From Pisolithus tinctorius (taxonomy: Eukaryota > Basidiomycota > Agaricomycetes > Boletales > Pisolithaceae), in contig JANFAH010000014.1 in assembly GCA_024663395.1 (NCBI GenBank), forward strand, positions 1,240,001 through 1,304,000: DNA of 64,000 nucleotides, in the 5' to 3' direction. Positions 1 through 11,787 of this stretch are shown here, one piece after another. The translations under genes and the position numbers were made by a program. Below the pieces are notes generated by a model. That model was not told the origin of the DNA, did not search any database, and worked only from the letters and a program-made list of their open reading frames with translations. Numbering within the stretch: the first letter of the stretch is position 1; each line of letters opens with the position of its first letter.

Positions 1-797
1 GTGAAACGAGTGATGGTAGCCATACAATCCGAGCTGTGCAGGAAACGTTAAATAGCACTATCAACCCTGGTCTCAACGGTAAGCCAATTGTCACGGGAAC
101 GGCTCCAGTTGCTGTGGACTAGCCCTAACGACTGTGTGCAAGCGGACGAGTTAGGACAAGGTTCAACGCAAGCGACCAGCAATCCTGCATCTGCAGGCAA
201 TGATCAGCCATTCTGGGACTCACTCAACACGCATGTCAAAAACCTACGAGCGGTAATATCCGGTCACGGTGCGTTTGCTGAGGCAGGTGTGGTCAAATTG
301 GACTTGTAATCCTCGGAATTTCTCAGACCACGGGAATGAATGGTGTGTACGAGAGCCAACCTACGATGTCATCTTTTGTTTTAGCAAGCACTCTGGGTGA
401 GCATCTTGTTGTCCGGGTAGAACGTACTGGACCACGCCTCGTATAGATACGGTGGCTACAGTGAGAAAGGTTGGGGCAGAGGGGTCCGTTCTTTGGTCTT
501 TCGTTCTTCCCTTCCTAGCGATGAAATTGACACTTATATCTTGCTGGAGGATGGCACGGTGAGGGCTAGGGTCTTGTTAAATGGTGAATACAGATAAAAG
601 TGTTCTAGCCACGCAACACAATCACACCGATTTACATGTGAAAGTAAGTTGCATTGAAGTTACATGAGTGGCAAGATGAGCATATTAATACAACAGCAAG
701 CATGATCTGGTACAAGAGAACCTAACTCGGGTAACATAAAAATCAGACGGGAGATACACACTATACAGATGAGGCGCCTACATGATCCACAGATCGG
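1..797. other. Unassigned 5' edge region
   Basis: No gene could be recognised. A short open frame on the + strand (88-309, 73 codons) reads through residues such as QATSNPASAGNDQPFWDSL, which looks protein-like but matched no family I know. It may be the tail or a relic of a gene starting left of the window. The rest (310-797) holds stops in all frames and is probably the 3' flank of the Argonaute gene, which ends at 798. Confidence 0.3.
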
Positions 798-3700
798 TTA
801 AAGATAGAACATGGTGTTCCCAATATCTTTATGGACGCCATTTTGCCATAGGCTCTTGGCTTCCTTCATGACATCCTCTTCAGAACCACTGCCACTGGCC
901 GTCGTTCCCTCACCAGCGATGCCATGCAGCAATTTGCGCAGGTAGCACCGACCACGCTCGCACGCGATATCGGCGTAATACGCCGGGGAAACCAAACTGA
1001 CAGCCTTTGTTGCGCGAGAAAACATGTAGCTCAGAGCATGGGTCAGTCCTTGAATTTGATCGGAATTGAACCCGTTCTCGTCGTGAACGACATAGTAGTG
1101 AGTGGGTCGCGTGGTACCTTGCAAACCACCATGCGCTTTACAGGGGGTGAGCTAAGAATGTACACAACGAGCAATACACCTACCTTGCAAGAAGAAATCA
1201 AAGTGATATACGGCAGTCACACCACGGTCGACAACGGTTCCGGGGCGCGGATTTCCATCACCCGCAGCAGTACTCTCCTCCGTAGGGTAGAAACGTGTAT
1301 GATGCCGCTTGCCGCAGATAACGATGGTGAGCGTGGGCCGGTATGGTTGCTTGGGCGCGTCAAACTTCCGGAAAGCCTTCAAGATCTCGGGATATTCTTC
1401 CTCTCGTACGATGTTAAATTGTCCCTGCAAACATTATCATTATGACACAGCGAAAAAGACAGAAATAAGGTTATACTTCAGAGACCCCATCACGATATAC
1501 CAGGACTCGGGTTGGCAGCTTTTTGTTGCGGTTTTTGAATAATTCGAGACGACTGATCATCATATCCTTGAGCTTCGTGATCATCTGACGGCCATGTCTA
1601 TCAGACTTCTTCAACATGGAAAAAAAAAAACCCTTACTTCTTTCTTCGTCTCCTGTATTTCAAGACAGGCAGGGTACTGCGCATATTGATTGTCAATACT
1701 GGCAACGACCGCGGCAATAGACGCTGGAGATACTGTAAGCCCCAAGAACAATTGAGCAATCAATGTACACACGAGTTCCTTTGGCACTTCCGGGGCCAGG
1801 GTGCGTAACGTCCATACCGACTATCATGGTCGGCGCGGCACCAAGCCATCTAACGCTGCTAGGGTCGCTCAAATTGTGGTTAACACCACCCAGCTTCATA
1901 TTGAACTTGAGTGCCACATTTGCGTAATACTGCGGACTTTGCTTTTTGATTTTAGAGGAATGTACGCACACCGTGGCGACCCCAAGGAAGACATCGCAAA
2001 GGTGTTTAAGGCCCTCGTATACCGCTCTGTCGCCATCGGCAAGCATCACCATGATAATGGTGGGTTTCACCTTCATAGTGCGTAGAACTTGGCGAATGCT
2101 ATCGATAGCTTTCTTGCGCATGGGGTCACTATTTTCTTTAGCAGGAAGATGGGCCTCGAGGTAGGCGGGCTCTCCACCCAGCCTCATTCCACTGGTAGCG
2201 CACATCTTACGGAAACCGGCCACCACGTCGCGCAACTCCGGATCATTGGCCCCTGCGAACTCGTCTCTTGGTTTCCCGTCCTTTATGACCAAGACAGCCA
2301 TCTTCTCAAGGGTAGCGCCAGTGGCGAACTTGATCCCTCTAAGGTTCCACGACGCCTTGTCATCTATGGCAGGAGAGTTGTTTTGGGAGTACTTGATCGC
2401 AGGTCTCGAGAGGATGCGACCAGGGACAACTGCCATCTCCCGCCCAACCCCCACTCCGAAAGCTTGCAGAACGGCTCCGGACGATTGAAAGCCAAGGCGA
2501 TCAAGACCTTGGTTAATAATAGCCTCACCATTGACATTGGGGGGTTGGCAGGCCGTGGTTATCATATTCGCGGTGTGCTGGTCTGAGAGCTTTCCGCGAA
2601 AGGGCTGATCCGGTAGTATGGTGCAAACTTCAGGGGGCAGAAGAATTGCCTTGTCTTTACCACCAACATTGATGAGCGGCATTTCGGGGCGCTGCAGTGA
2701 TATGTTGTATTCTTCAAGACACTGCTGTCAGCCAAAGCGGAATGTACATGGTCATCGACTCACTTCGCCTGAAATATTGTTCTACGGTAACTTCCGTTCC
2801 AAATTCCTCTGCCCGGAATCTGTATTGCTTTGCATTGAAATGTGAGACGTCCTTGATGGTCCTTCGGTGCCCAAGGTGGGTAGTCTTCACCCTCACCCCC
2901 TTGCAAAAGGCGTTCATCCGGGCCCCAAAGGTAGCATTACGGAACTCAATCATGGCATCTGCCAAGTTCTGAGCTACATAGAATGCCGTGGTACAAACAT
3001 TGACGTTGACCATGAGCTGATGATGCGCAGGGCGGACGGAGAAGTAGAACCCCTTGAGGGCTTCTAAGCCGCCGCCAAGTGAGACGGGCACTGCAGCATC
3101 GCGGAAAAAGTACTTGTTCCGCCCGACCACAACACCTGTTCCTCCAGGACTGGACGCCATAATTACGTTCAGGGCTGAAATAACAGGCAGTATGTCGAAA
3201 TTGCGGTACTGGGGATCACCTTGGATGTACCTAGCATCGCATAAAAGTGGTACAGACGACCCAAGAGAAATGAAACGTACCTCGTAACGCAGCTCGTATC
3301 GATTTCCTGGATGAATTTTATTGTTAATGTGTATTCCTTGCCACCGGTCGCAGGTGGGCCTTGTTCATCCTCATCATAGTAAGCAACCTTGATTGTCAAC
3401 GGCTGAGGGAGCCTCTTGGCGGCAATTAGTTTGGCACTGTTGTCATGTGCCACCTGCCCAGAAAGGCCAGCCTGTCGCCACGCGGGCGTTCGTTCAGCAA
3501 GTTGGTAAATTCGGCGCTTCACGCGGCGCGGCGACGTTCCAGCAGCGGGGGCAATTGCAACGTCGTATTCATACAATGGACCTTTGGGGATACGAACAGG
3601 AAAGAAGTTCGCACGGAGTTTGATTTCATTGCCCGCAGTCCCAAAGTCAGGGCGCAAGGGCATTTCGTCAGGGTCTGGTCTTCCTTGCGTACGGAAGGAC

Positions 3701-4123
3701 GACACGAGTGTCTTGTCTGAATTATTAGCAATCCGGTCGTCTACATTTGCGGGTCGACCCGCCAGGAACACGCTATGGTAGACAGCGCTTTAGACGGCCA
3801 AGCAACCACAATAATGCATATACCACTTACCCTCCGCGAGCACGGAATGGTCTACCCCTTCCACCAGACCCTCTAGGACCACCTCTGCCAGAATCAGAAA
3901 AACCGCGCCCTCTGTACGACTCAGGAGATCCTCGACCGCCTCCTGGCCCTCCGGGGGATCCTCGACCGCCGCCTGGCCCTCCAGGGGAGCTTCGACCGCC
4001 GCCTGACCCTCCAGGGAATCCCCGACCGCCGCCTGGCCCTCCAGGGGCGCCTCGACCACCTCTTGGCCCTCCAGGAGGGCCTCGGGTGCCTCTTCCACGG
4101 TAACCGCCCCTGTTGTCGCTCAT
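798..4123 (-). CDS. Argonaute (RNA-silencing endonuclease), 8 exons, about 987 aa
   Basis: This is an Argonaute protein, which binds small guide RNAs and cuts complementary RNA. Eight exons fit: 4123-3831, 3772-3281, 3230-2764, 2711-1773, 1723-1638, 1584-1477, 1424-1184 and 1135-798. They sum to 2,964 nt (988 codons with stop), all joins in frame. Residues 1-98 are an RGG/PGG-rich tail made of tandem repeats. N and PAZ-region sequence follow, then a MID segment and a PIWI domain. The catalytic tetrad is complete: Asp in MIVGMDVTHPG (about 718), Glu in LEIQETKKE (about 752-759), Asp in YRDGVSEGQF (about 791) and His in RPTHYYVVHD (about 888). By family knowledge it should act in quelling or heterochromatin-type silencing. 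It is transcribed away from the ORC6-like gene. Seen: motifs and splice sites. Inferred: slicing activity. Confidence 0.95.
3831..4120 (-). repeat. In-frame tandem repeats coding the Argonaute RGG tail
   Basis: A repeat of about 33 bp occurs several times head to tail (clearest at 3920-4090) and encodes GGPGGGRG-like units with changing S, F or A residues. RGG tails of this type are common at Argonaute N-termini and are arginine-methylation or RNA-contact sites in other eukaryotes. Copy number is likely to vary between strains. Confidence 0.8.
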
Positions 4124-5025
4124 AATTGTGTATTGCGGATGAATGTCTGTGTAAGGGAAAGAAAGACGAGGGTTTCAAAACCTCGTGAACTCCTTGCTTT
4201 TATTCGTCACCCACATGCTGTGCGTGCCTTCTTGGCCGCACCGCGCCGCGGTGCCGGTTCTCGGGCCGGTGACCTTATCTTATCTGGTGTGGAATATTCA
4301 TACTGTCGAGTCTTGTCAGACATCCCCAACGGTGCTAGCTGGTCATTAGTTTTCCAAATTGTGACAAATCTATACAGCTGCAAGGGTCAGAATGCATGCA
4401 CTACCGATGCAGAATGCCCATTCTTCTGTACACTGCGCTCGATAGCGTGCACTATGACCATTCCAGCTGTATTGACTCTAAATGACCTTAACTTGCCTGC
4501 TTGACTCATCCTCAGTCCTACAACTACACCTTGCAGCACAATCCAGGAAATTCCCCTGCCCAAGAAGACCTGTTGGACAGCGGAAAATGGCAAGGTGGTC
4601 ATTATGGTGGTAAGTCCCAAGTATCAGGGTGGAGCATGCGACACTCTCGAGTTGGTCGCGGATAGTGCGGGAATGGTAATATTAATGCAGTTGTAACTCA
4701 CACGATGCCCAAAAGGAGCCGATACAACCTAACGGGGAGAAGCGCTGAGAAATAGGCACTGCATTAAGGCTGTCGGTGAAACGCACAACTACAAACAAAA
4801 TGCCGGTTGTCGTGAAACGGGTGGGCACGTTCAGCGCACGGACGTTCCAGTGGTCCGCCTCGAAAAAAAAAAACACATTAAAAAGGAGGGGCAGAAAAAT
4901 GTGATTTTTCGATTACTCAACACTTTCCCACACTCATATTTTGTCGCGTGGCATGACGCGCACGTGACCGTGCAGACGCGACGGGGATTAATTGAACAAC
5001 GTTCTGCTAGGCAAGGGCAGCGGTC
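4124..5025. other. Spacer between Argonaute and ORC6-like gene
   Basis: The two genes diverge, so promoters for both should lie here. A + strand open stretch at about 4505-4693 (containing LPKKTCWTAENGKVV) and a longer one at 4133-4504 (123 codons) have no recognised relatives and no convincing start or splice context. They may be a small unknown gene or 5' leader sequence. A 10-11 nt A run lies near 4864. Confidence 0.35.
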
Positions 5026-6506
5026 ATGGCGACAGTTATCTATCATCGCCAACTCAGGTCACTCTGCACCTCCCAGGAAACACTCGAACACGCAAAATCC
5101 ATTCTCAACCTCGCATCAGTTAGGACGGGCCGCGGAACTGGCTTCGTAGTCAACGCGGCTGCACTGCCTGCAGTCGCTGCTTATCTTGCGTCTGAGCAGT
5201 ACGTGCTACGTTCCCTTTTCGCAAAACTGACTGGTTGAAGCCGGAAATAACGTAGATTGAACGCAAATGAGGTCTCCCTCCAGAGCGCAGCGACAGCCGC
5301 ATGTGTCAAGCCCCGCGTCTTTGAAGATATGCTCAAGACCGTACGTACAGCTCTTCAGCTGGATGACGACCCCCACGGACAGCGTGCTTCTGGTGAAGAT
5401 GTTACCTACCAGGGTCTGATCGTGTCTCATAGACTATACCCTCCACAAGAAGCTGTTCGGTGGATGGAACAAGCAGAGGGCACGTTGCCACAAGTAGAAA
5501 TGATGAAGAAACGGTACGGTTTGCATATGATGACGTGTGCGATATTCTTCTGGGTGTATAATTTGATGGGGGTCAGTCTTGGTCGCTGTTCTTGGAGGGT
5601 AATGGCCACTGAAAAACTTTGTAGAACACGATGGCAGAGAAAACGTTCTGCGTGGACTACGAGTTAAAGCCGATCAAGTTCAAGAACATCTTGAAAGGTC
5701 TAGACGAGCACTGTGGAACTGTAGCAGATGTCATTCGATCTGCACTCCCTAAAATCCAGGCTTCTCGCTCTACCACTCCAGCCAGCGCTTCTTCTAGGTT
5801 ACCTCAGATCGCACCGTTTCAGCTACTGGGTTTGTCACCGCAGAAATCAAAATCACCTACCAAATCGGCGATGAAGGGGATAGAACGGGAACGGGAGTTG
5901 ATGGTATCGAGGGCAACCTCCCAGAAACGAACTGTCGCGTTTTGTCAGCCCTTGCTTGACCGAGAAGACCATATGGGCGAGCCTGAAACACCGACGAAAA
6001 GGCGCAGGATCGAATCACCCGCCAAATCATGCCTCAGACGCGGACTGACAACGTCGCCTGTCGCCGATGAAGATGCCAGCCTGGCTGCGTTTCAGGCAGC
6101 GCTCGCGGGTTCAACACCTGCCCAGTCACGACCTTCTAGCCCGAGAAACCTGCCTGTATTCCCTTCGCCTCGCGCTCGTGGCACGCGGACAGATACCGCT
6201 GAACAACCATCGACACCCCGACGATCACACAGGCTACAAGCATCGCATTCGGATAATGCCTCACCAACACGATCAACCACATCTGCAGTCGTGGCTAAGA
6301 CTCCTTTCCCTTCGGCACATCTTCCCCCTGCCCAACCTTCCACTCACCCTCACAAGCGTTTCTGCCCCATCTTCGTCGACCAGCAACAGTGGGTCGCAAA
6401 GGATCCGAAGATAGCGAGGATGTGGGCAGACGCAGTGGCACATCGGACTCGGATGGTTGATTTATACGGAGATCCATTGGAGAACTATCGACCTACCGTC
6501 CCGTGA
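5026..6506 (+). CDS. ORC6-like origin recognition complex subunit, 3 exons, about 456 aa
   Basis: The protein resembles basidiomycete ORC6, the smallest subunit of the origin recognition complex that loads the replicative helicase in the nucleus. Exons 5026-5198, 5256-5571 and 5625-6506 join in frame (1,371 nt). The first 150 residues carry the TFIIB-like helical part (LNLASVRTGRGTGFVVNAAALPAVAAYL split into short helices, then SAATAACVKPRVFEDMLKTV). A second helical part ends near DVIRSALPK. The middle is a Ser/Pro/Arg-rich linker with SPAK-type sites and a basic stretch TPTKRRRIESP, a likely nuclear signal and CDK target. The end has FVDQQQWVAKDPKIARMW, a block I associate with basidiomycete ORC6 C-termini. 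Start at 5026 is the only ATG giving this reading. Family call rests on pattern memory. Confidence 0.75.
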
Positions 6507-7639
6507 TTCTACCGCTAGCTTGCATGTTTCCATCGATACTGTAACTTGTCCGTGCGTACCTATTCACCTTCTCATATACAGACTTACATCGCTCACTGAG
6601 GTATTTATCATTTAGCAAAAAATGTATGTATAATCCGGATACTGTATGGAAGTTTAGTTACGATCATCAAACCAATCCACACATGGTAGCGTGTGCTGAC
6701 AAAGGCTAGTCCAAGTTGATCGAAGCAACAAAGATACTGCAGTGTTTGCTACAGCGAAGAAATAACCGCGACTCATTCCCTTAGTTTCGTGGTTCTAATA
6801 CTGTTATCAGCTTTCCCTTTGCAGACAGGACCGCTGTGACTCGGAGGAAGGGGATTGGGCGTGGTGAAGAGCCAAAGGGACGGGGTAGGGGAATCAGGTC
6901 GGGCTGCTGGATAATGAAAACGAGAGGTTGTGGGAGACGAGGATGTGTTTATGCATTGTGAGTGTCTACCCTGACTGCTTACTCGGCTGAACTTCTTGTG
7001 TTTGGTAGCATCGAGAATCGAGATCTCGAGTGTGGTAAGGGATCTACGTAGGTAGTAGACGGAATTATTATTTTAACAATCACTCGATTATTACTTGAAC
7101 TGCCGAGTGTCGAGTCACAACAGATTCCGTTTGGAAGCGTGATAGTATACCAGAGGGAGGAGATAGTCCCTCCATTCAGGTGAGCGTCCTGGCGTATGCG
7201 GTGACCGCGCTAACGATATTCCCAGCTCATCGTTAGGTTCAGTGACTAGTCGATGACAAGCATGACTTTACGATGCGGTGACTCCTTGCGCGCACCATGT
7301 ATCATACTCCATTCAGCGGTTCCGACGCAATTGTATCGTTTTTGCTTCTTCCTAGTAACTCATGTGCCTGATAAGACTAATGTCCGCGGTGTAGGGAATG
7401 AATGGAACAGCCATCGACCATGTTGTTCCGAAGCGGAGTCATTAAGCCGCACGTATTTAACACCTTGCGAAGAGTTGAACAAGAACTTCTTTCGCGTCCC
7501 TCAACCTCAGACCTTTGGAATCGAGATGGACTCAATGTCCACGCTCGTTCGCACCTACGATACGTCTCGAGACTTCGCTCGTTCTGTCTCTATAATCTGC
7601 GTAGCCACTGCGCTGGCCCCATCCAGGTATTACGTGTAG
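6507..7639. other. Gene-free stretch 3' of the ORC6-like gene
   Basis: Nothing recognisable as coding on either strand until the P450 relic begins. An open frame at 7253-7639 (+) sits just before the relic and may hold further decayed P450 N-terminal sequence, but I could not match it. Confidence 0.4.
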
Positions 7640-8760
7640 CAATTCGGAAGAAATTCAGAACGACGAAACTGAGGGTACTCAAAAGTACTAGTCTGTTGTT
7701 TGGAGTGAGTAAAGAGCTGTCCGAATTGCCCGATTCTGAGCGATATTTGAGGCATGGTCCAAGGAGTACGGTATGATATATGAAATTCCTATGATGTGCG
7801 GACAAAAGAGGGATCGTGCTCTACGACCCGGAACTCTTGGCTAGCGATACGTCGCCGTACGTAGGCTCTCCGGGTGTCAAAGCGACCATCATACGGAGGC
7901 TACGTACGATTCCAGTATTCGTATCCATGGCCTCTCTCAACCCCGGACCCTTTGATTTGGGCTGAAGGCGAGTCGCACCGAAAGTATGGTTCTCCCTGGT
8001 TCAACGCTTCATCACGTCCCGATACTGGACTACTGTACTTTCAGGCAGAGAAGATCCACAGCGGCTTCATTTGATTCCACCGCCATTCGAAAGTCAAACC
8101 CCGCTATCCATAAAACCGTGGACAAGGTAAGCAAATGGAGTTGCTACGCCTATCTCAACCAAGTTCTCAATTTCTGACGGCTGAGGGCAGCTTGAGCACG
8201 CGAGCGGAGGCGGGAGTGTTGTCCTTGATGTTCAGAAATGGTACGTTATATAGAATACACTGACTGTTTGAGTGTCTTGGCTCTGCTGCAGGGTGAAACA
8301 CGTCTAGTACATTCGTTTGCCATGCCATTCCGGCGGCTTTGTAATTCTTTTCAGCTTCGACTCTTGGGATTGCAGGATTCTCTCACGACCTCAGTTCTCT
8401 TGATAGAAAACTACTGTAGACACCATGACCTCAGTCGACACTTTCGGAGCGTCCTTGCCCAACGTCTTTTTGAATAATGCCGTGTTCCCGCTTTCCATCA
8501 CTTTCCCTAATGCTATAAACGTACCAACCTGACGGAACAAAATGCTTGACAAGCTCTACGCACAAATTGTGACAAATTGGTCGATAACGCCATAAAGCAA
8601 AAGGAAGTTTGTTGGGTACACTACTGTGGCCATATGCTTGTGTCCCCTGACTAACGTGTTGATCAGTGAAGGCAGATGAAGACGGATCATTCGAGAGGAA
8701 GTCTTGGCGCAGGTGAGAGATCTTGATCTGTTCTGAAATGGCCCCAACGGCATACGAGGT
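7640..8760 (+). pseudogene. Cytochrome P450 relic, multiple frameshifts and stops
   Basis: Fragments in the expected order of a fungal P450 occur in different frames. Near 7690-7760 is LLFGVSKELSELPDSERYL, then WSKEYGMIYEIP and RIVLYDPELL (7750-7850), the N-terminal beta region. LIWAEGESHRK (about 7950) matches the conserved WAEG.HR helix C segment. LDVQKW follows at about 8230, then AGFSHDLSSLD (about 8380). REEVLAQ (about 8695-8710) is the start of helix I, where the copy fades before the oxygen-binding and haem-cysteine motifs. No haem-binding FxxGxRxC block was found. The family is membrane-bound monooxygenases. This copy is dead: at least three frame changes and several stops. Splice-like borders persist (for example a donor after VLAQ). 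Confidence 0.75.
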
Positions 8761-8964
8761 ACAGGAGAATTAACGAAGGTGGCGAGTCGGCATATGCCAA
8801 AGGTATTGGAACGGGTTCAAAACCAAGAGTCGGCGGTATGCTGCATTCATTGAATATTGTCGAATTTCCAACGAAATCGTGCATAAAGGAAGTAATTGAC
8901 TTAATGGCTTGCGAAGTCGAACTGAAACGTTAGCTTTTCCGACCCGATCCTCCTTCGAGGTCAT

Positions 8965-9400
8965 TTAATGATTTTAATGAAATGGTGAAGGATTCGCCAG
9001 ACGATGTCTTGGATGGACCATTCGCATTCAACCCCCTCCATGATCTGGAGTCCTTGTTGTAGATTGGAACGTGGCATCCACATTTCTTTGTGGACAAGAA
9101 AGGAGCCGACCGCTCTAAGGAACACGGAGTGGAATGCCGGCGGCTCTTCCCAGCAAGTCTGGATTCGCGCTTTGCACGGCTCAGATGTCATCTGCAACAC
9201 TTCCAAGTTCCTCCCGCGTTACTGCTCACTATGATGAATAGATGGACTGTGAACTTCACTGGGCTTATGAACTGAGCAAGCAAAAGTTGCCACCAGAATA
9301 TGATGAACCGGTTTCATTCTTACCTCCTTCAATCAAAATCGCGAGAATATGCGGAAGCTTCTAAAGATGTTACATAAACTATCATTTCCTCGTGCATAAA
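8965..9400 (+). pseudogene. Fragment of a FunK1-like fungal protein kinase
   Basis: An open frame at about 8965-9270 reads MVKDSPDDVLDGPFAFNPLHDLESLL and later RRLFPASLDSRF. The PFAxNPLHDLESLxWI pattern is the C-lobe signature of the large basidiomycete FunK1 kinase family (the Asp-Leu-Glu-Ser segment after the activation loop). The N-lobe and the catalytic HRD/DFG motifs are absent upstream, a stop interrupts the frame right after the motif, and further likely C-terminal residues occur in another frame to about 9360. It follows the P450 relic directly, so this 1.8-kb block looks like a graveyard of accessory genes. The call is by motif only. Confidence 0.55.
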
Positions 9401-11787
9401 GAAACGGCGGAATAGCACAATCCCTGTGATAATCTGTACTTACCAGTGTGTGTTCACCGGTACTGACTAAGCACCCTGTTCGGATTTTCTCGCTTGCTGT
9501 CCCTGTGCGAGGGAGATAAGGGAAGGATTCACAACCGAATAAGCGCTGCAAAAGATGCCGATTGGCAGTGATGCTCGCCCTTACCTACGTGGATGACGTC
9601 TGTGGATGTAAATGACTTGTGGCCGCCTAACGATGTCATCAGGTTCTACTCTCGTACGTTACGTAATGACAGAGGATTTGCAGAATAGTTACATACATAC
9701 AGTAGATGCCTGCACGTATCCTTGAGCTAACTTGACCTGTTAAAGGCTGGACGTACGACCCCCTCCGTGGACTGCGAGTTCTTGTCAGATTATAAATGCG
9801 GTCTGATAACCACAAGGGTTTACAGCATGCAACTATTTTTGCAACAGCAGGATAGCACATATCACTCCGCTGCACGAAATGTCACGGACTAAGGGAACCA
9901 ACAACGTCATACACGACACATCGGCAAAAAGTCTTCACCGTTACCTTCTACCTGAAAGAAGCTCACCTAAAATTTCCTGTTTCTTCCTAGACCGACCAAC
10001 ACTCCGATACTTGCGTCGGCGTTTGGAGAGTGTTAAATCTCTTGAGGTAAACCTCATTCAGGATTAGATGACATTAGATATCTAAGTCTGACTGGTCCAA
10101 TGATTAGCTTCAGATTGAATTCATGGGGGCGTCTGTGGAGATTTACGACCAGCGAGGGGCTTTTCGGTATTCGCAGCGCCTTTTCCAATGGGATCTATTA
10201 TCTGCTAATCGGACCTGATGCGTTACCAGTAATGAGGTCGTGCCGTCAAGGCGCTTCTAATGCTTCGACAGCTCCACAGATGTTCCAGAAGATCTTAAAT
10301 CCGTTGTCCACTTTAGTACCACTCCACTGTGCATTTTTCTGTGACTATATCAAATGCATACTTTTCCGCTGGAGCCAGTGGTTGCGCCGCCAGGGTTCGT
10401 GTCGTGACGCTCAGAGTTCCCCTATACTAACGTCCTTTCCTGTGTTTTAAAGCACTCATATTTTTCAGTGGACTCCCCCTCCCAAATGCAACTCTGTGAT
10501 TAGAAGATAATCCTACGCGATGCCAGGCCACCACGAGCATCGCTCCTTACCCCCTCTCTCAGACTGTCGGTATGGAGACATGCAAGGTATCCAGTACCGC
10601 GCTACCGTGTGACACTGTCGTATCTTTTCTCCTCCCCTGACTTGGAAAAATAATAAGTGCTGCCCGCAGTAGCGGGGAAATAGGGTCCGGGCCGGGGGCA
10701 GAGACGAGGGAAGCAGTAACTAGGGGTCTGGGGAGTTGAGGTGCAAGCGGAGCAGACGCTAGGAGAATTTCGACAGGAAGTACCACATGAAGAGGGAAGT
10801 GGTCTCCGGTCCCCACTCCGGTAGACACAACATTCCACTGACCGCTGCTCTTTTGAATTTCTATTTTGTGCACCCGTGGTGCCGCGTCAGTGGACTTCCC
10901 ATAGTGCATTCTCCCCTCGAAAACGCGGAAATTCTAGAAGCGCGTATAAATATCACATCTGTAATACATCCGACTCGGTCGTTAGGTGCTTCCAAGTATC
11001 CCCCACTGTACTATGCGGTTTTCTGACGAGCGGTTGACATGACTTCCCTGCTTGCTACAGCCGTGCCGAGCTCGGCGGCCAGATAGTGCGACAGCGTGTG
11101 AAGCATACCGCAAACTTGTGTTCCCGTTTCTTTGGAACCCAAGTGGGTACTAGGGGCGCTGAGTTCATTTCCCTCATCTATTGTCATAATTTGGCCGTAG
11201 CCCATGCTGCATTTGACGTGGCTCTCTTACAACGCTTGTGCGCTGCACGAACTTCGCCGGCTTAGTCAGAAACAGGAGTTCAACCCAAACCAGCAGCAAG
11301 TATTCATGTACGTAACCAGAGAGCTAATTCTAAGTTCGCAGGCCAACTACTTAATAAGAACTTACTGATGGAAAATACCTGATGGCAACAATGACGTGGA
11401 GGTATTACGGACAAGGGATGCACTACTTAGGATATTTATATATGCTTAGCTCCCATAACTATTGTAAAATTCGAACATGTGATGACAACAAGATACAGCC
11501 AAAGGTTATACACGAAGATACATGTATGCATGGCTGCCAAAAGCAATATATACCTATCCTAAAATCATTCTGGATTATTTACAAAATGCCCAAGGGGGTA
11601 TATCACACGATAGAAAGAACTGCAGAGCACATGGACGAAATGGAAAAGCTCACGAAATGCAGATGGCGGGCAGTGCGATGGTGGCCAATGGTACTGAGAG
11701 TAGGAAAGGGAGGGCATAGATAAAGGCACAGTTGTTAGGGGATTGTGATTCCCGCCGGATCTATGACGCATGGCAGATTGTCTTCAT
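9401..11787. other. 2.4-kb stretch with no recognised gene
   Basis: Open frames exist (10100-10450 +, 10559-10909 -, 11382-11723 +) but none shows domain motifs, ordered splice sites or a family resemblance. The tract 11340-11600 is AT-rich. The region is best treated as decayed intergenic DNA. It ends at the stop of the TPT transporter gene. Confidence 0.4.

Noticed and set aside
4133..4504. 123-codon frame upstream of Argonaute as a gene
   Set aside because: It overlaps the presumed Argonaute leader in antisense and lacks motifs. It is kept only as a note in the spacer entry.
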